DNA from: Enterobacterales bacterium
GTDB lineage: Bacteria; Pseudomonadota; Gammaproteobacteria; Enterobacterales; Enterobacteriaceae
DNA length: 64,000 nt
Reading direction: 5' to 3'
Assembly: GCA_015654925.1 (NCBI GenBank)
Contig: JAATFX010000070.1
Location: 37,114 to 101,113 of the forward strand
Each line of letters opens with the position of its first letter. Positions within the stretch are counted from its first letter, which is position 1. This document shows, piece after piece, positions 47,015-57,147 of this stretch. The position numbers were made by a program, and so were the translations under genes. The notes beneath the pieces are model-generated. The model worked only from the letters and a program-made list of their open reading frames with translations. It searched no databases and was not told the origin of the DNA.

Positions 47015-47046
47015 TGAGCCGGCCGACGCAAAGCGTAGCCGGCTCA
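47015..47046. terminator. Hairpin downstream of the ABC ATPase gene
   Basis: TGAGCCGGC and GCCGGCTCA form a 9-bp stem, with an inner ACGC-AAA-GCGT pairing. It lies 22 bp after the ATPase stop. No T-run. It shares the 12-mer AAAGCGTAGCCG with the inverted repeat upstream of mutH. Confidence 0.55.
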
Positions 47047-47067
47047 CATGGGGGGGTTAACCCGCGC

Positions 47068-48138
47068 TCAGACCCGGGGGAAAATCCATACATCCTTAGC
47101 CGGGAGCGACAGGCGGTAAAGCTGCTGGTCCCGCGCCTCGGCGCCATAGGCGCGCACCACAAAATCGTCGCCGGCGGTACGGAATAAATATTCCCAGCGA
47201 TCGCCGAGAAACATGCTGGTAAGCAATTGCAGCTCAAGGGAATTATCTTGCGCTTTCGACTCCAGACGCACCCGTTCGACGCGGATTACCGCGGTTCCTT
47301 CCTCCCCGGCCTTCACGCCCTCCCCCGCCTGGCCCCACAGCGCCCAGCCCAGGCCCTCGATGCGCGCTTGCCCGTCCAGCACTTCCACGATTTTACCGTG
47401 CAGACGGTTATTGCTGCCCATAAATTCGGCGGTAAACAACGTGGAAGGAGTACCGTACATTTCTTGCGGCGTGCCCTGCTGCTCGATTTTGCCGTTATTG
47501 AGCAGCAGGATGCGATCGGAAATCGCCATCGCTTCGTTCTGGTCGTGCGTGACCATCAGCGCCGACAGGCCGAGTTTGATGATCAATTCGCGCAAAAACA
47601 CCCGCGCCTCTTCGCGCAGCTTGGCGTCCAGGTTGGACAGCGGCTCATCCAGCAAAATAACCGGCGGGTTGTAGACTAGCGCCCGTCCGATAGCCACGCG
47701 CTGTTGCTGGCCGCCGGAAAGCTGGTGGGGATGGCGCTTGCCCAGATGCCCCAGCCCCAGTTGGTCCAGCACCGCCTGCACCCGCTGGGTGATTTCAGCG
47801 GACGGCACTTTGCGCAATTGCAGCGGATAGGCCACGTTGTCAAATACGGTTTTGTGCGGCCACAGGGCGTAGGACTGGAAGACCAGGCCGAGATTGCGCT
47901 CTTCGGCGGGTATTTCGCTGCGCGGGCTGCCGTCATACACCGTATTGCGTCCGATCACGATTTTGCCCTGCGTCGGTTTCTCAAGGCCTGCGACCGCCCG
48001 CAGCAAGGTGGTTTTACCGCTGCCCGAAGGCCCGAGCAGCGACACCACTTCACCGCGCCTGAGCTGCATGGACACGCCCTTTAACACCGGATTGTCGCCA
48101 TAGGTCAAATGCAGGTTTTCCACTGATAGCTCAATCAT
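47068..48138 (-). CDS. ABC transporter ATPase, Fe3+/phosphonate (FbpC/AfuC) type
   Basis: 356 residues. Walker A GPSGSGKTT, Q-loop LVFQSYALWPHKTV, signature LSGGQQQRVAIGRAL, Walker B VILLDEPLSNLDA, H-loop MVTHDQNEA; then a C-terminal TOBE-like regulatory domain (from about 240; FTAEFMGSNNRLHGKIVEV). It overlaps the permease gene by 8 bp. Last gene of the binding protein-permease-ATPase operon. Confidence 0.93.
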   Translation of the reverse strand: MIELSVENLHLTYGDNPVLKGVSMQLRRGEVVSLLGPSGSGKTTLLRAVAGLEKPTQGKIVIGRNTVYDGSPRSEIPAEERNLGLVFQSYALWPHKTVFDNVAYPLQLRKVPSAEITQRVQAVLDQLGLGHLGKRHPHQLSGGQQQRVAIGRALVYNPPVILLDEPLSNLDAKLREEARVFLRELIIKLGLSALMVTHDQNEAMAISDRILLLNNGKIEQQGTPQEMYGTPSTLFTAEFMGSNNRLHGKIVEVLDGQARIEGLGWALWGQAGEGVKAGEEGTAVIRVERVRLESKAQDNSLELQLLTSMFLGDRWEYLFRTAGDDFVVRAYGAEARDQQLYRLSLPAKDVWIFPRV

Positions 48139-49900
48139 GTATTTTTACTCCGAAACGCAGGGCGATACCCAGACCCACTACAACCAGCAGGATGTTGATA
48201 AAGGAAAGCGCGGCAACGATATCAATCGCCCCCGCGGCCCAAAGCGACACCAGCATCGAACCGATGGTTTCGGTGCCCGGCGACAGCAGATAGACCCCGG
48301 TGGAATATTCCCGCTCGAAGATCAGGAACATCAGCAACCAGGAACCGATCAGGCCGTAGCGCGATAAAGGGATAGTGACATGGCGGGTAATTTGCCCGCG
48401 CGTCGCGCCGGTGCTGCGCGCGGCCTCTTCCAGCTCGGGGGCGACTTGCAGCAAGGTCGAGGAAATCAGCCGCAGGCCGTACGCCATCCACACCACGGTA
48501 TAGGCCAGCCATACGCTGAAAATGGTGCTGCGCAGTGAACGCAGCCAGACCACCAGGTTATCGCGCAGCCATTGGGACACCGGCAGCCCCGACAGCCAGC
48601 CGGATTTCAGCGCATTGTCGAGCCACATCGGCAGGAACAGGAATACCCACAAAAATGCCAGACCGGCCAGCAGACCCGGCACCGCGCGGGGCACCAGCAC
48701 GCTGTAGTCCAGGAAACGGGTCACATTATCCGGTTTGCGGTGCATGGCGATACCGATAAACAGATAGCACGCCACCGCCAACGCGCCGCCGATCACGCCG
48801 ATGGCCATGGAGTTGACGATGGCCCGCAGCAGGTTCGGCTGCTGCCAGATAGTGCGGAAGGTGTTTAGCGACAGTTCGTCCCAAATGGAAACACCGACGC
48901 CCCAGTTGGAAACAAAGGCCCGCAACACCACCCCGATCAGCGGCACCCCGATGGTGACCGTCAGCCAAAAAACCACCACTGCGCCCGCCACCCAGCGCCA
49001 TTTACCCAGCGGCAACGCCCTGGCCTGGGAAGCCTTGCCTTTAAGGGTAACGAAGCGGTTGGCGGTTCTCATCAGGCGGCGTTGCAGCATCACCAGCGGA
49101 ATCGTGATGCATATCAGCACCACCGCCACCGCCGCCATCAGATGATATGACGGCGTGCCGAGCTTATTGGTGAGCTGGTAAAGGTAGGTCGCCAGCACCA
49201 GGTTACCCTCCGGGTCGCCTAGGACCAGCATCAGGCCAAATACTTCCAGCCCGAGGAAGAACAGCAGAACGCTGGCATAGAGAATCGACGGACGCACCAT
49301 CGGCAAGCTGACGGCGGTCATCACTTGCAAGGGCGAGGCGCCGGCGATGCGCGCGGCCTCTTCCACATCCGATCCGACGCTGCGCAGCGCCGAGGAGATA
49401 TAGAGGTAAGCGTGCGGAACATGGGTCAGTCCGGCAATCACCACAATGCTGGACATGGCGTAAATATTCCACGGCACGAAGCCGAACACCAACTCCATCC
49501 ACAGCGAGAAGAATCCCGCCGGCCCGGTGGCCACCACATAACCAAAAGCGAGCACCATCGGCGACACGAAAACCGGCACCAGGATCAGCGGTTCGATCAG
49601 GCGTCGGCCGGGCAAGTCGGTGCGCACCATCAGGAAGGCCAGAATCCCCCCCAGCGGAATCGCTATCACCACCAGTCCGAACGCCAGGATAAAGCCGCTT
49701 TTCAGCGCCGTATAAAAATCTGGATCGGTAAAAATAAAACCAAAAGATTCAAGGCTCCATTCTTTGGATGGCGAGAAAAAGGGGGCTGAAAGAAAGCTTT
49801 GAATTACGATAAATGACAGCGGTATATAGATAACTAACGCGGTTATCAGCACCACTAAGCTGCGCGGCAGACTCTGCCACTTTCTGCGCATTGCTTTCAT
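48131..49900 (-). CDS. ABC transporter permease, fused double-domain (FbpB/AfuB type)
   Basis: 589 residues with about twelve hydrophobic helices. Two permease domains in tandem, each with an EAA loop: VEEAARIAGASPLQVMTAVSLP (first half) and LEEAARSTGATRGQITRHVTIP (second half). This fusion is typical of FbpB/AfuB/phosphonate importers. 94 bp separate it from the binding-protein gene. Confidence 0.93.
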   Translation of the reverse strand: MKAMRRKWQSLPRSLVVLITALVIYIPLSFIVIQSFLSAPFFSPSKEWSLESFGFIFTDPDFYTALKSGFILAFGLVVIAIPLGGILAFLMVRTDLPGRRLIEPLILVPVFVSPMVLAFGYVVATGPAGFFSLWMELVFGFVPWNIYAMSSIVVIAGLTHVPHAYLYISSALRSVGSDVEEAARIAGASPLQVMTAVSLPMVRPSILYASVLLFFLGLEVFGLMLVLGDPEGNLVLATYLYQLTNKLGTPSYHLMAAVAVVLICITIPLVMLQRRLMRTANRFVTLKGKASQARALPLGKWRWVAGAVVVFWLTVTIGVPLIGVVLRAFVSNWGVGVSIWDELSLNTFRTIWQQPNLLRAIVNSMAIGVIGGALAVACYLFIGIAMHRKPDNVTRFLDYSVLVPRAVPGLLAGLAFLWVFLFLPMWLDNALKSGWLSGLPVSQWLRDNLVVWLRSLRSTIFSVWLAYTVVWMAYGLRLISSTLLQVAPELEEAARSTGATRGQITRHVTIPLSRYGLIGSWLLMFLIFEREYSTGVYLLSPGTETIGSMLVSLWAAGAIDIVAALSFINILLVVVGLGIALRFGVKIHD

Positions 49901-49994
49901 GTGTAATCCCTTTGGTTAAGAACCTGGCACGGCGCGATCGGGCTACAACAAAGCGATACGCGCCATAGGGCTGGCGCGTATCCGGGTCATGGCA

Positions 49995-51083
49995 TTATTT
50001 TGGGGCGGCGGCGCGCCATTGCTTGATATAATCCAGCCGCTTTTTCTGCTGTAAATATTCCAGCAGGGTTTCATCGACCGAGATCGGTTTGAGCGCGTTG
50101 CCTAGCATTTTGGTCATGCCGTCGATATCATTTTTACCTTCGATATCATTACGGATCGACGGAATATCGGCCTGGTTGGCAAGAATGGCCTGGCCTTTTT
50201 CGGACAGGATATAGTCAAGCCACAGTTTGGCCGCATTGGCGTTTTTGGTGTCTTTGCTGATAAAGGCCACCCGGGACAGGACCAGGGTGTAATCCTTCGG
50301 ATAGGAGATGCCCAATGAAGGGTCGGTTTTGGCGCGGGCTTCCGCGTAGGACCCGAGGATGTTAAAGCCAATCAGGTTTTCGCCCGACGATACCCTTTCC
50401 ATCATGGTGCCGGTGGAGGACTGTACGGTCAAACCGCCTTTGGCAACATCGGCCAGGGTGGCGAAATAGTTCGGGTCCGCTTTGTAGTCCTGCACGGAAA
50501 GCATGAAACCCAGACCGGACTTTTCGATGTCATAGGTGGTGACTTTCTTTTTAAATTTGTCTGTCTGGCTGGCAATCAGTTTGGCCAGCGCGGCGTGCGA
50601 GTCCGGCACATCGCCCTGCGGGATCAGCCGCTTGTTATAGATGAAGACCACCGGTTCGTAAGTCGTGCCATAGGCTTTATCTTTCCATACCGCCCATTTC
50701 GGCAACTGCCCCTGTTCGGGAGAGACATATTCTTCGGCATAATCGACGGCCAGTTTCAGCGCGGTGTCCATCGAGGAACTCCACACCACGTCGCCGCTGG
50801 TGCCGCCCGCCGCCTGTTCGCTGATATAACGGTTGTACAGTTCGGTACTGTTCATATCGTTATATTCGACTTTAATGCCGGGATAGGTTTGCTCAAAGCC
50901 CTGAATTAACGGACCCGCCGCTTTGGTATCGGTGGTGGAATAAATCACCACTTTGCCTTCTTTTTTCGCGCCATCCACCAGCTTCTGATAGTCCGCCGGG
51001 TAACCTGCGGGTTGCTGCGCAATAGCCGGAGCAGAGGTTAATATTGCCATTGCAACCATGGACACGCCGATCTTTATAAGCAT
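49995..51083 (-). CDS. ABC transporter binding protein (family 1; Fe3+/phosphonate/sugar-phosphate type)
   Basis: 362 residues from ATG 51083 (AGGA site); Sec signal MLIKIGVSMVAMAILTSAPA with cleavage after AIA. The mature start and core (GKVVIYSTTDTKAAGPLIQ, FEQTYPGIKVEYNDMNSTEL, GDVVWSSSMDTALKLAV) fit the FbpA/AfuA/PhnS cluster. Ligands in this group include ferric ion, hexose phosphates and 2-aminoethylphosphonate; the tyrosine pair typical of iron binders near the C-terminus is not evident, so iron is not certain. First gene of the operon. Confidence 0.9.
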   Translation of the reverse strand: MLIKIGVSMVAMAILTSAPAIAQQPAGYPADYQKLVDGAKKEGKVVIYSTTDTKAAGPLIQGFEQTYPGIKVEYNDMNSTELYNRYISEQAAGGTSGDVVWSSSMDTALKLAVDYAEEYVSPEQGQLPKWAVWKDKAYGTTYEPVVFIYNKRLIPQGDVPDSHAALAKLIASQTDKFKKKVTTYDIEKSGLGFMLSVQDYKADPNYFATLADVAKGGLTVQSSTGTMMERVSSGENLIGFNILGSYAEARAKTDPSLGISYPKDYTLVLSRVAFISKDTKNANAAKLWLDYILSEKGQAILANQADIPSIRNDIEGKNDIDGMTKMLGNALKPISVDETLLEYLQQKKRLDYIKQWRAAAPK

Positions 51084-51273
51084 AGTTATATTCCTAATTG
51101 CATTTAACATACAAAGAATCAACATATAATCAACAACTATCCATAGGCAACGAAGTAATGTTATAAATTCCTGTTTTGGGAGGCCGGTCTATTTTTGGAC
51201 GGTGAAAGGCAAAATTATTTGCCACACGAACGCGTCATCCCCATTATTATGGCTTAGCAGCAGGAGAACGGAA

Positions 51274-52419
51274 TTGAATAGCCCATCATTGCCCATCGCC
51301 CCCGCGTTAGCCCGTCGGATCTGGCTACAGGCGCAATGCCTTGACCGGGAATCCCCTTTTGGCGACGGGCCGGAGGCGGTAAAGAATGCGATAAACCATC
51401 TGGGTTACGTGCAGATTGACACGATCAATGTCATTGAGCGCAGCCATCATCATATCTTGTTTACCCGCCTGCCGAACTACGCGCGTTCCGATCTGGAGCA
51501 GGCGCAGTCGGCGGATAAATCGGTATTCGAATATTGGACCCACGCGCTGGCCTACGTCCCCACGGAAGACTATCGTTTTTTCATGCCGGCGATGGCGCGC
51601 CACCGCGCCGCGCCGCAAGGTTCGTTCGCGGCGGTAGACCCCGCGGCGTATGCGGCGCTGTTAAAACGCATCCGCGCGGACGGCCCGCTGTCGATTCGCG
51701 ATATTGACGAACAGCTGGTGGAGAAGACCCATCCCTGGGGCAGCCGCAAGCCGTCGAGGCAAGCGCTGCGCCTGGGTTTTTTCACCGGCGATCTGGCTAT
51801 CAGCAAACGCTCGGGCATGCTTAAGAGCTATGAGCTGACGCAGCGCCATTTCGGCTGGCGACGCCGTCCGAGATGCGCCACCGAGGCGCAATTCGCCCAG
51901 TATCTCCTCGACCGCGCCATCCGGGCGCAGGGCATGGTGAGCCTTGACTCGATTTGCTTTGGCAACCTGAAGATGAAAGCGGCCATCGCCGGTTTGATTG
52001 AAACCGGCGTGCGCCGCAAGCGCCTGGTGCCGGTGCATATCGAAAATCATCACGCCGTCCAGCATTGGGTGAGGCCGGCAACGCTGGATGCCATCGCGCC
52101 CCTCGCGCCCGTCGACCCGCGGGTGCATATTTTATCCCCCTTCGATCCCCTGGTTATCCAGCGCAAGCGGCTGAATCTGTTTTTCGGCTACGAACACCGG
52201 TTCGAAGCCTACGTGCCCGCCGCCAAGCGCGTCCTGGGCTACTTCGCGCTGCCGGTGCTGGTGGGTGACGAGATCGCGGCCGTCCTCGATCTCAAGGCCG
52301 ATCGCCGCGCGGGCAGGCTCGTGATGCAGCAATGGACCTGGGCCGCACGGGAGCGGTCAGGATTGAAGGAGGCCATCGAAGACGCGCTGACCCGCTTCGA
52401 ACGCTTTCAAATGGCCTGA
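51274..52419 (+). CDS. YcaQ-like winged-helix DNA glycosylase
   Basis: 381 residues from TTG 51274, chosen because GGAGAACGG sits 7 bases upstream; a longer frame begins at 51202. The HTH_42 family to which E. coli YcaQ (interstrand-crosslink glycosylase) belongs is shown by LGYVQIDTINVIERSHHHIL, FEYWTHALAYVP, the QxQ-like or equivalent catalytic region, and HILSPFDPLVIQRKRLNLFFGYEHRFEAYVP near residue 300. Divergent from the ABC operon. Several bacteria carry such paralogues within biosynthetic clusters for self-resistance; none is visible here. Confidence 0.83.
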   Translation: MNSPSLPIAPALARRIWLQAQCLDRESPFGDGPEAVKNAINHLGYVQIDTINVIERSHHHILFTRLPNYARSDLEQAQSADKSVFEYWTHALAYVPTEDYRFFMPAMARHRAAPQGSFAAVDPAAYAALLKRIRADGPLSIRDIDEQLVEKTHPWGSRKPSRQALRLGFFTGDLAISKRSGMLKSYELTQRHFGWRRRPRCATEAQFAQYLLDRAIRAQGMVSLDSICFGNLKMKAAIAGLIETGVRRKRLVPVHIENHHAVQHWVRPATLDAIAPLAPVDPRVHILSPFDPLVIQRKRLNLFFGYEHRFEAYVPAAKRVLGYFALPVLVGDEIAAVLDLKADRRAGRLVMQQWTWAARERSGLKEAIEDALTRFERFQMA

Positions 52420-52430
52420 AAGCCGCCGGT

Positions 52431-52562
52431 TCAACGCCCTAAACTACCGGCAAAACGTTCGGCCAACCCCTGGCCCTGGAAGGCGTCGACCACATAATCG
52501 ACAAAGACCCGGGTCTTGGCCGAAATCAGGCAGGGCGCCGGTTGCCGCCGGCGCCATCAGCG
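52431..52562 (-). pseudogene. 3' remnant of a LysR-family regulator gene
   Basis: The minus strand reads WRRRQPAPCLISAKTRVFVD YVVDAF and ends GSLGR before a TGA at 52431-52433. This matches the usual LysR C-terminus (PLSLLYP...SAKVRVFIDWV) with a few residues missing. Only about 40 codons remain, abutting the FrnE-like gene. It is a truncated gene, not an intact one. Confidence 0.6.
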
Positions 52563-53231
52563 CTACGCTTGCCGGCCCGCATCCGCCAATTCGGCTGCGA
52601 TATCGCGCAGCGCGCTTTCAAAGGCGTCGGCGGGCTGACCGCCCGATATCAGCCATTTTTCATTGATCACGATGGCGGGTACGGAATTGATGCCGCGGGA
52701 CAGCCACAGCTGCTCCGCCTCGCGCACCTCTGCGGCGTAGCGCCCCGACGCCAGCACGTCCCGCGCCGCCGTCTCATCCAGCCCGGCGGAAACGGCAGCA
52801 GCAGCCAGCACGTCGGGGTCCGACACATTGGCGCCATCGGTAAAATTCGCTTTGAATAGCGCCAGTTTCAACGGCTGTTGCCGTCCCTGGGTCCCGGCCC
52901 AGTGCAGGAGCCGGTGAGCATCGAAGGTGTTATAGACGCGGCCATGTTCCGCCAGAGTAAACTCGAAACCGACACTGGCCGCCCGCGACCGGATCATGGC
53001 GCGATTGGCGGCGGATTGTTCCGCGGTAGAGCCATATTTCTCGGCAACATGCTCAGCCATATCCTGGCCCTCCGCCGGCATATCGGGGTTCAACTCGAAG
53101 GGTTGAAAAACGATTTCCGCCTGTACTTGATCGGTGGTCCGTGCCAATGCTTCTTGCAGACCGCGTAAGCCAATAATGCACCAAGGGCAGGCGACATCGG
53201 ACACAAAGTCGATTTTGAGATGTTGAACCAT
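52563..53231 (-). CDS. DsbA-family oxidoreductase (FrnE-like)
   Basis: 222 residues from ATG 53231 (AAGGAG site upstream). Thioredoxin fold with an inserted helical domain: the redox motif CPWC in DFVSDVACPWCIIGLRGL near residue 16, FELNPDMPAEGQDM, FDAHRLLHWA, and the cis-proline loop GINSVPAIVINEKW. Cytosolic FrnE proteins act in oxidative stress and polyketide modification; the substrate here is unknown. Both neighbours are gene remnants, so it is isolated. Confidence 0.9.
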   Translation of the reverse strand: MVQHLKIDFVSDVACPWCIIGLRGLQEALARTTDQVQAEIVFQPFELNPDMPAEGQDMAEHVAEKYGSTAEQSAANRAMIRSRAASVGFEFTLAEHGRVYNTFDAHRLLHWAGTQGRQQPLKLALFKANFTDGANVSDPDVLAAAAVSAGLDETAARDVLASGRYAAEVREAEQLWLSRGINSVPAIVINEKWLISGGQPADAFESALRDIAAELADAGRQA

Positions 53232-53246
53232 TGGGTCCACTCCTTA

Positions 53247-53456
53247 TTAAGCCATGGATAATACTAAATGATAGCGCACAAATAACAGCTTACCGGAGAC
53301 TGCGGAAGCTTGCCGCGCGCGCAGGAATTTTTCTTCGGTACGCCCGGTAGCCAAGACATTGGCCCCTTCCGCCGCCAGGCACTTAACGGCGGCGAACCCC
53401 AGGCCATCGGTGCCGCCGGTGACGATGAAGGTTTTGCCTGCAAGTTCTAAATCCAT
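53247..53456 (-). pseudogene. 5' remnant of a short-chain dehydrogenase gene
   Basis: MDLELAGKTFIVTGGTDGLG is a clean SDR start with the TGxxxGxG cofactor loop, then FAAVKCLAAEGANVLATGRT. After about 45 residues the resemblance stops and the frame ends at 69 residues, right before the FrnE-like gene. The catalytic YxxxK half is gone. 53457-53651 holds nothing recognisable. Confidence 0.65.
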
Positions 53457-53651
53457 ATTCTCTCCATATCGATAGAAAATGTCTTGCGGCGCGGTAATCC
53501 TTACGGCGCCGCCGGTTCTACGGTAAATAGGAGACCATTATGTTGATAATGCAATCGAAAGATTAGCCGGCGCCGGCTTGTTATAGCTTCAACGACTCCT
53601 TGAAGATACGCCGCGCGATTGTCCGGATAGCCAGGAGTTTACCGCCCGGCA

Positions 53652-54905
53652 TCAGCGGTGGCGGCCGTGGGATGAACGTAGTACCAGCAATAACGATAGC
53701 GCGATAATAACAGCGGCCAACAGCACGACGACATGGGCGCCAAATATATCCAGCGCCACCCCCCCGGCTAAAGCGCCGATGGCGATTGCGCCATTGAAGG
53801 CAACCACAAATAATGACAACGCGGCTTCGACGTCTCCCGTTTCACCCGCGGCTCGGAATACCCAGGTTTGCAGGAGAACCGGCAAGGCCGCATAACTCAT
53901 ACCCCAGGGGACCAGCAGTGCAATAACGGCAAATTTATACTGCGCAACGCCCCAAAGCATTATCATACTCAGGGTCAGTACGGTTAACGTGAGAATCAAT
54001 GCGCCGCGTAATGACCGGGCCATTAAGCTGCCGATAGAGAAATTCCCTAATACTCCGGCAGCTCCATATAACAGCAGCAACGAGCTAATCCAGGACGCGG
54101 GAATACCGGAAACATCCTGTAAGTATGGCGTAATATAGGTATACGCCAGGAAGTTACCGGTCATCACCAGCGCGGTGGTAAAGAAAATAAACCGGATCTG
54201 TCCATGGTAAAAGGCATCAATGATGGCGCGTAAATTACCCGCGCTCTGCGACGGCAATGGGGGTAATACGATTAAAGCCGCTACGCAGACGACCAAACTG
54301 AGCAAGGATAGCGCGCCAAATGCGGCATGCCAGCCAAAATATTGGCCGATAAGCGTGCCTAAAGGAACCCCGAGCACGGCAGCCACCGCCAGCCCGCCCA
54401 ATACCAGGGAAGTAGCCCTAACGGCCTGATGCTGCGGAACCAGGCGTATCGCCATTGCGGTTGCGATGGACCAAAACACGCCGATGGCCATGGCGACGAT
54501 GATTCTGGCTAACAGCAATAAGGTAAAGGTGGTGGCGACGGCAGCCAGCGCGTTTCCCACCAGGCAAACGACCATCAAGCCGACCATAATCCATTTGCGG
54601 TCAAACCTGGCGGTCAGTACCGTCAACGGCCCGGCGGCGATCGCGACAAAAAGCGCAAATCCGGTGACCAGGAGGCCGGTCATGCCTAATGACAGATGTA
54701 TCCCCGCGGCGATAGGCCCGAGCAGCCCAATCGGCAGCATTTCGGAACTGACAAAAGTAAAACAGCCGATAGCCAGGGCCAGGATCGCAATCCAGGTCTT
54801 AAGCGAAGCACCCGCGGGTGAGGTTTCAATTTTATCGAGATGTTGCGATACGATCGCTGGCGCTAGCTCATGCTTGCGCGCCGCTGGCGAGGCATTATTG
54901 GGCAT
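53652..54905 (-). CDS. MFS transporter, DHA1 family
   Basis: 417 residues: a polar N-terminal tail of about 35 residues, then twelve hydrophobic segments. CFTFVSSEMLPIGLLGPIAA, LTARFDRKWIMVGLMVVC (MFS loop 2-3) and VLGVPLGTLIGQYFGWHAAF identify the arabinose/purine efflux-type DHA1 branch (SotB/NepI-like). Paralogous to the exporter at 23-24 kb. Substrate unknown. Confidence 0.88.
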   Translation of the reverse strand: MPNNASPAARKHELAPAIVSQHLDKIETSPAGASLKTWIAILALAIGCFTFVSSEMLPIGLLGPIAAGIHLSLGMTGLLVTGFALFVAIAAGPLTVLTARFDRKWIMVGLMVVCLVGNALAAVATTFTLLLLARIIVAMAIGVFWSIATAMAIRLVPQHQAVRATSLVLGGLAVAAVLGVPLGTLIGQYFGWHAAFGALSLLSLVVCVAALIVLPPLPSQSAGNLRAIIDAFYHGQIRFIFFTTALVMTGNFLAYTYITPYLQDVSGIPASWISSLLLLYGAAGVLGNFSIGSLMARSLRGALILTLTVLTLSMIMLWGVAQYKFAVIALLVPWGMSYAALPVLLQTWVFRAAGETGDVEAALSLFVVAFNGAIAIGALAGGVALDIFGAHVVVLLAAVIIALSLLLVLRSSHGRHR

Positions 54906-55140
54906 TTTTATTCCTATGCTAAAATATAAAGACTGGCGGTGAAATGTATGGTATCCCCTTCATCGCAGGGGATAATCAAAGCAAATAGCTTTAGTCATGG
55001 TTATAAGGAGCCAATGTGTCAAATATTATTATTTGATGCATTGGGCTTATATTTCGCCCTAGTTAATTAACCTTCAATAAAATGCTATATTCCGATCCGC
55101 TGTAACCTTAATTACACAATAAACCGGCAGCGTCGCTTAT

Positions 55141-55914
55141 TTAATGTGTGATGTTAATTCCCGAAAGACCGGCACAAGTATTAATCAAGGCATCTTGCAG
55201 CTCAATCTGGTGCGCGGCGGGATGAACCTCCCGCGGGCGTTGATGATAGAAATAGCCTCCGGAACCGGTGGCTAAAGGATCATCGCTCACCGCAAGCCAG
55301 ACCTGGGTGCGATACGCCGCATCCAAATCATCATTGGCATCCGGCCCCCCCATCTTGGTGGCGACCCAACCTGGTTCCAAGGCATTGGAATAGATACCCG
55401 GCCAATAACGAGCCATGGCGAAAGCCAATAATACATCATGGAATTTTGTCTCGGAATAGGCCTGCGTGCCATCCCAAGACCTTTTCTGCCAGAGTAAATC
55501 ATCCAGAACACCCTCGGTGCGTCGATGCAGCAACGAGCTGAGGTAGATTAAACGTTTGGGTTTTACCATCAGCGCGGTGAGGATATAGGGGGCCAACGTA
55601 TTCACGGCAAAAAGCTGCGGCAGGCCATCTACCGTCTCAATACGCTTTGGTTCACGATAGCCGATGCCCGCATTATGGATCACCGCGTCAAAAGCCCCCA
55701 ATTGGTTGACGCGTTCTGCCAGCGCGCGCGTCTCGGCAATACTGGATAAATCGCCGATAAGGACCGCGAGTGCGGATGGCAGCGCTTGGCGCGTTTCTTC
55801 AGCCCGGGCAGCATTTCTGGCATGTAACACCACCTGGTGACCTTCCGCCGCCAATAACCGGGCCGCCATTAACCCCAGACCGTCGGACGATCCGGTAATA
55901 AATACTCGTGCCAT
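55141..55914 (-). CDS. SDR-family oxidoreductase
   Basis: 257 residues. ITGSSDGLGLMAARLLAAEG (TGxxxGxG), VIHNAGIGYREP (NAG), LIYLSSLLHRRTEG (serine), YSETKFHDVLLAFA (YxxxK), ALEPGWVATKMGG. A shortened classical SDR resembling the dehydrogenases beside LysR regulators. The divergent LysR gene lies 191 bp away and is the probable regulator. Confidence 0.9.
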   Translation of the reverse strand: MARVFITGSSDGLGLMAARLLAAEGHQVVLHARNAARAEETRQALPSALAVLIGDLSSIAETRALAERVNQLGAFDAVIHNAGIGYREPKRIETVDGLPQLFAVNTLAPYILTALMVKPKRLIYLSSLLHRRTEGVLDDLLWQKRSWDGTQAYSETKFHDVLLAFAMARYWPGIYSNALEPGWVATKMGGPDANDDLDAAYRTQVWLAVSDDPLATGSGGYFYHQRPREVHPAAHQIELQDALINTCAGLSGINITH

Positions 55915-56105
55915 GGTTTTCTCCTCATTGTCAGGTTATCAGTGGATATTTACATATGACGGACATACCAAGCCGTGATTCCCACAATGGCAATAGGATT
56001 GACTTCCGGGCATGCCGCGATTGCCGTTCTGGTGATAATTTTGTGCTCCCCGGTCCTGTTTTGCGATAACCTGAAAATCATTTAACTAATGACGTTTAGG
56101 CATTA

Positions 56106-57035
56106 ATGATGAGTTTCGATGAAAAAATACTCAATGGCATGGGCGTGTTGGCGGCCATCGTCGATACCGGCAGTTTCGCCAGGGCCGCGGAAACATTAAA
56201 TATGTCACAGTCAGGCATCAGTCGTTCTATAGCCCGCCTTGAAGCCCGGTTAGGTATTCGTTTACTGGATCGCACCACCCGGTCGGTCGCGCTTACGGAT
56301 GAAGGACGCCGGTTTTATGAACAAGTCATTCCCCTATTAAGGGGCTTGGAAGAAGCTGCCGCCACGGCATCGGGAAGCACGACGATGATACGCGGCCGCC
56401 TGCGCGTTAATGTCGATCCTTTCTTCTCAAGTCTTATTTTGGGTCCCCGTCTGGGAACATTTATCGACGATCACCCGCAACTACAGCTTGAATTAGCGAC
56501 GCGGGATCGGCTGGGAGATATGGTTGCCGACGGGTTTGATCTGGCCATTCGTTTCGATGAGCCCCGCATGTCCAACTTAGTCGCCCGCAAACTATTAGAA
56601 ACCCGGATCGTTACCGTTGCGGCGCCGTCATATATTAAGCGGCACGGCCGGCCGCAAACCCCGCAGGAGCTGGCAGGACATGTTTGTATTGAGTTCCGTA
56701 ATCCGGAAACCGGGCGGCCCTTTGTGTGGGAGTTTTACCGCCAGGGTGAAAGGGTGGCGATCAATACCCGGGGACGATTGACGGTTAATGACGTGCAAAC
56801 GATGCTTAGCGTCTGCCTGGCCGGATATGGCGTGGCCCAGATAATGGAACTAGGAGCGGAAGCGATGCTGGCGAAGGGCCGCTTCATTGACTTATTCCCC
56901 GACTGGCGGGATGACCGCTTTCCCTTATTTGCCGTCTACCCTTCCCGCCATTATTTGCCGGCGAAAACCCGCGCATTTCTTGACTTCGTTATCTCCATCG
57001 CCCCCTCCGCCGGGATGATATTCCCGATAGGCTGA
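56106..57035 (+). CDS. LysR-family transcriptional regulator
   Basis: 309 residues. Winged HTH: VDTGSFARAAETLNMSQSGISRSIARLE and LLDRTTRSVALTDEG; effector domain with MVADGFDLAIRFDEPRMSNLVARKL and a C-terminal FAVYPSRHYLPAKTRAFLDFV. The second ATG one codon later is equally possible. Divergent from the SDR gene; the cupin gene lies 112 bp downstream on the same strand. Confidence 0.92.
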   Translation: MMSFDEKILNGMGVLAAIVDTGSFARAAETLNMSQSGISRSIARLEARLGIRLLDRTTRSVALTDEGRRFYEQVIPLLRGLEEAAATASGSTTMIRGRLRVNVDPFFSSLILGPRLGTFIDDHPQLQLELATRDRLGDMVADGFDLAIRFDEPRMSNLVARKLLETRIVTVAAPSYIKRHGRPQTPQELAGHVCIEFRNPETGRPFVWEFYRQGERVAINTRGRLTVNDVQTMLSVCLAGYGVAQIMELGAEAMLAKGRFIDLFPDWRDDRFPLFAVYPSRHYLPAKTRAFLDFVISIAPSAGMIFPIG

Positions 57036-57147
57036 TGGCCGGGCACGCCCCGGCACACGGCGCGCCGCCGCCTCGTTGCCGAAATGCGTTGCCGGATTTC
57101 AGCCATTTAGTCAAACTGAACGGGAAAAACAACCTGGAGACACCGTT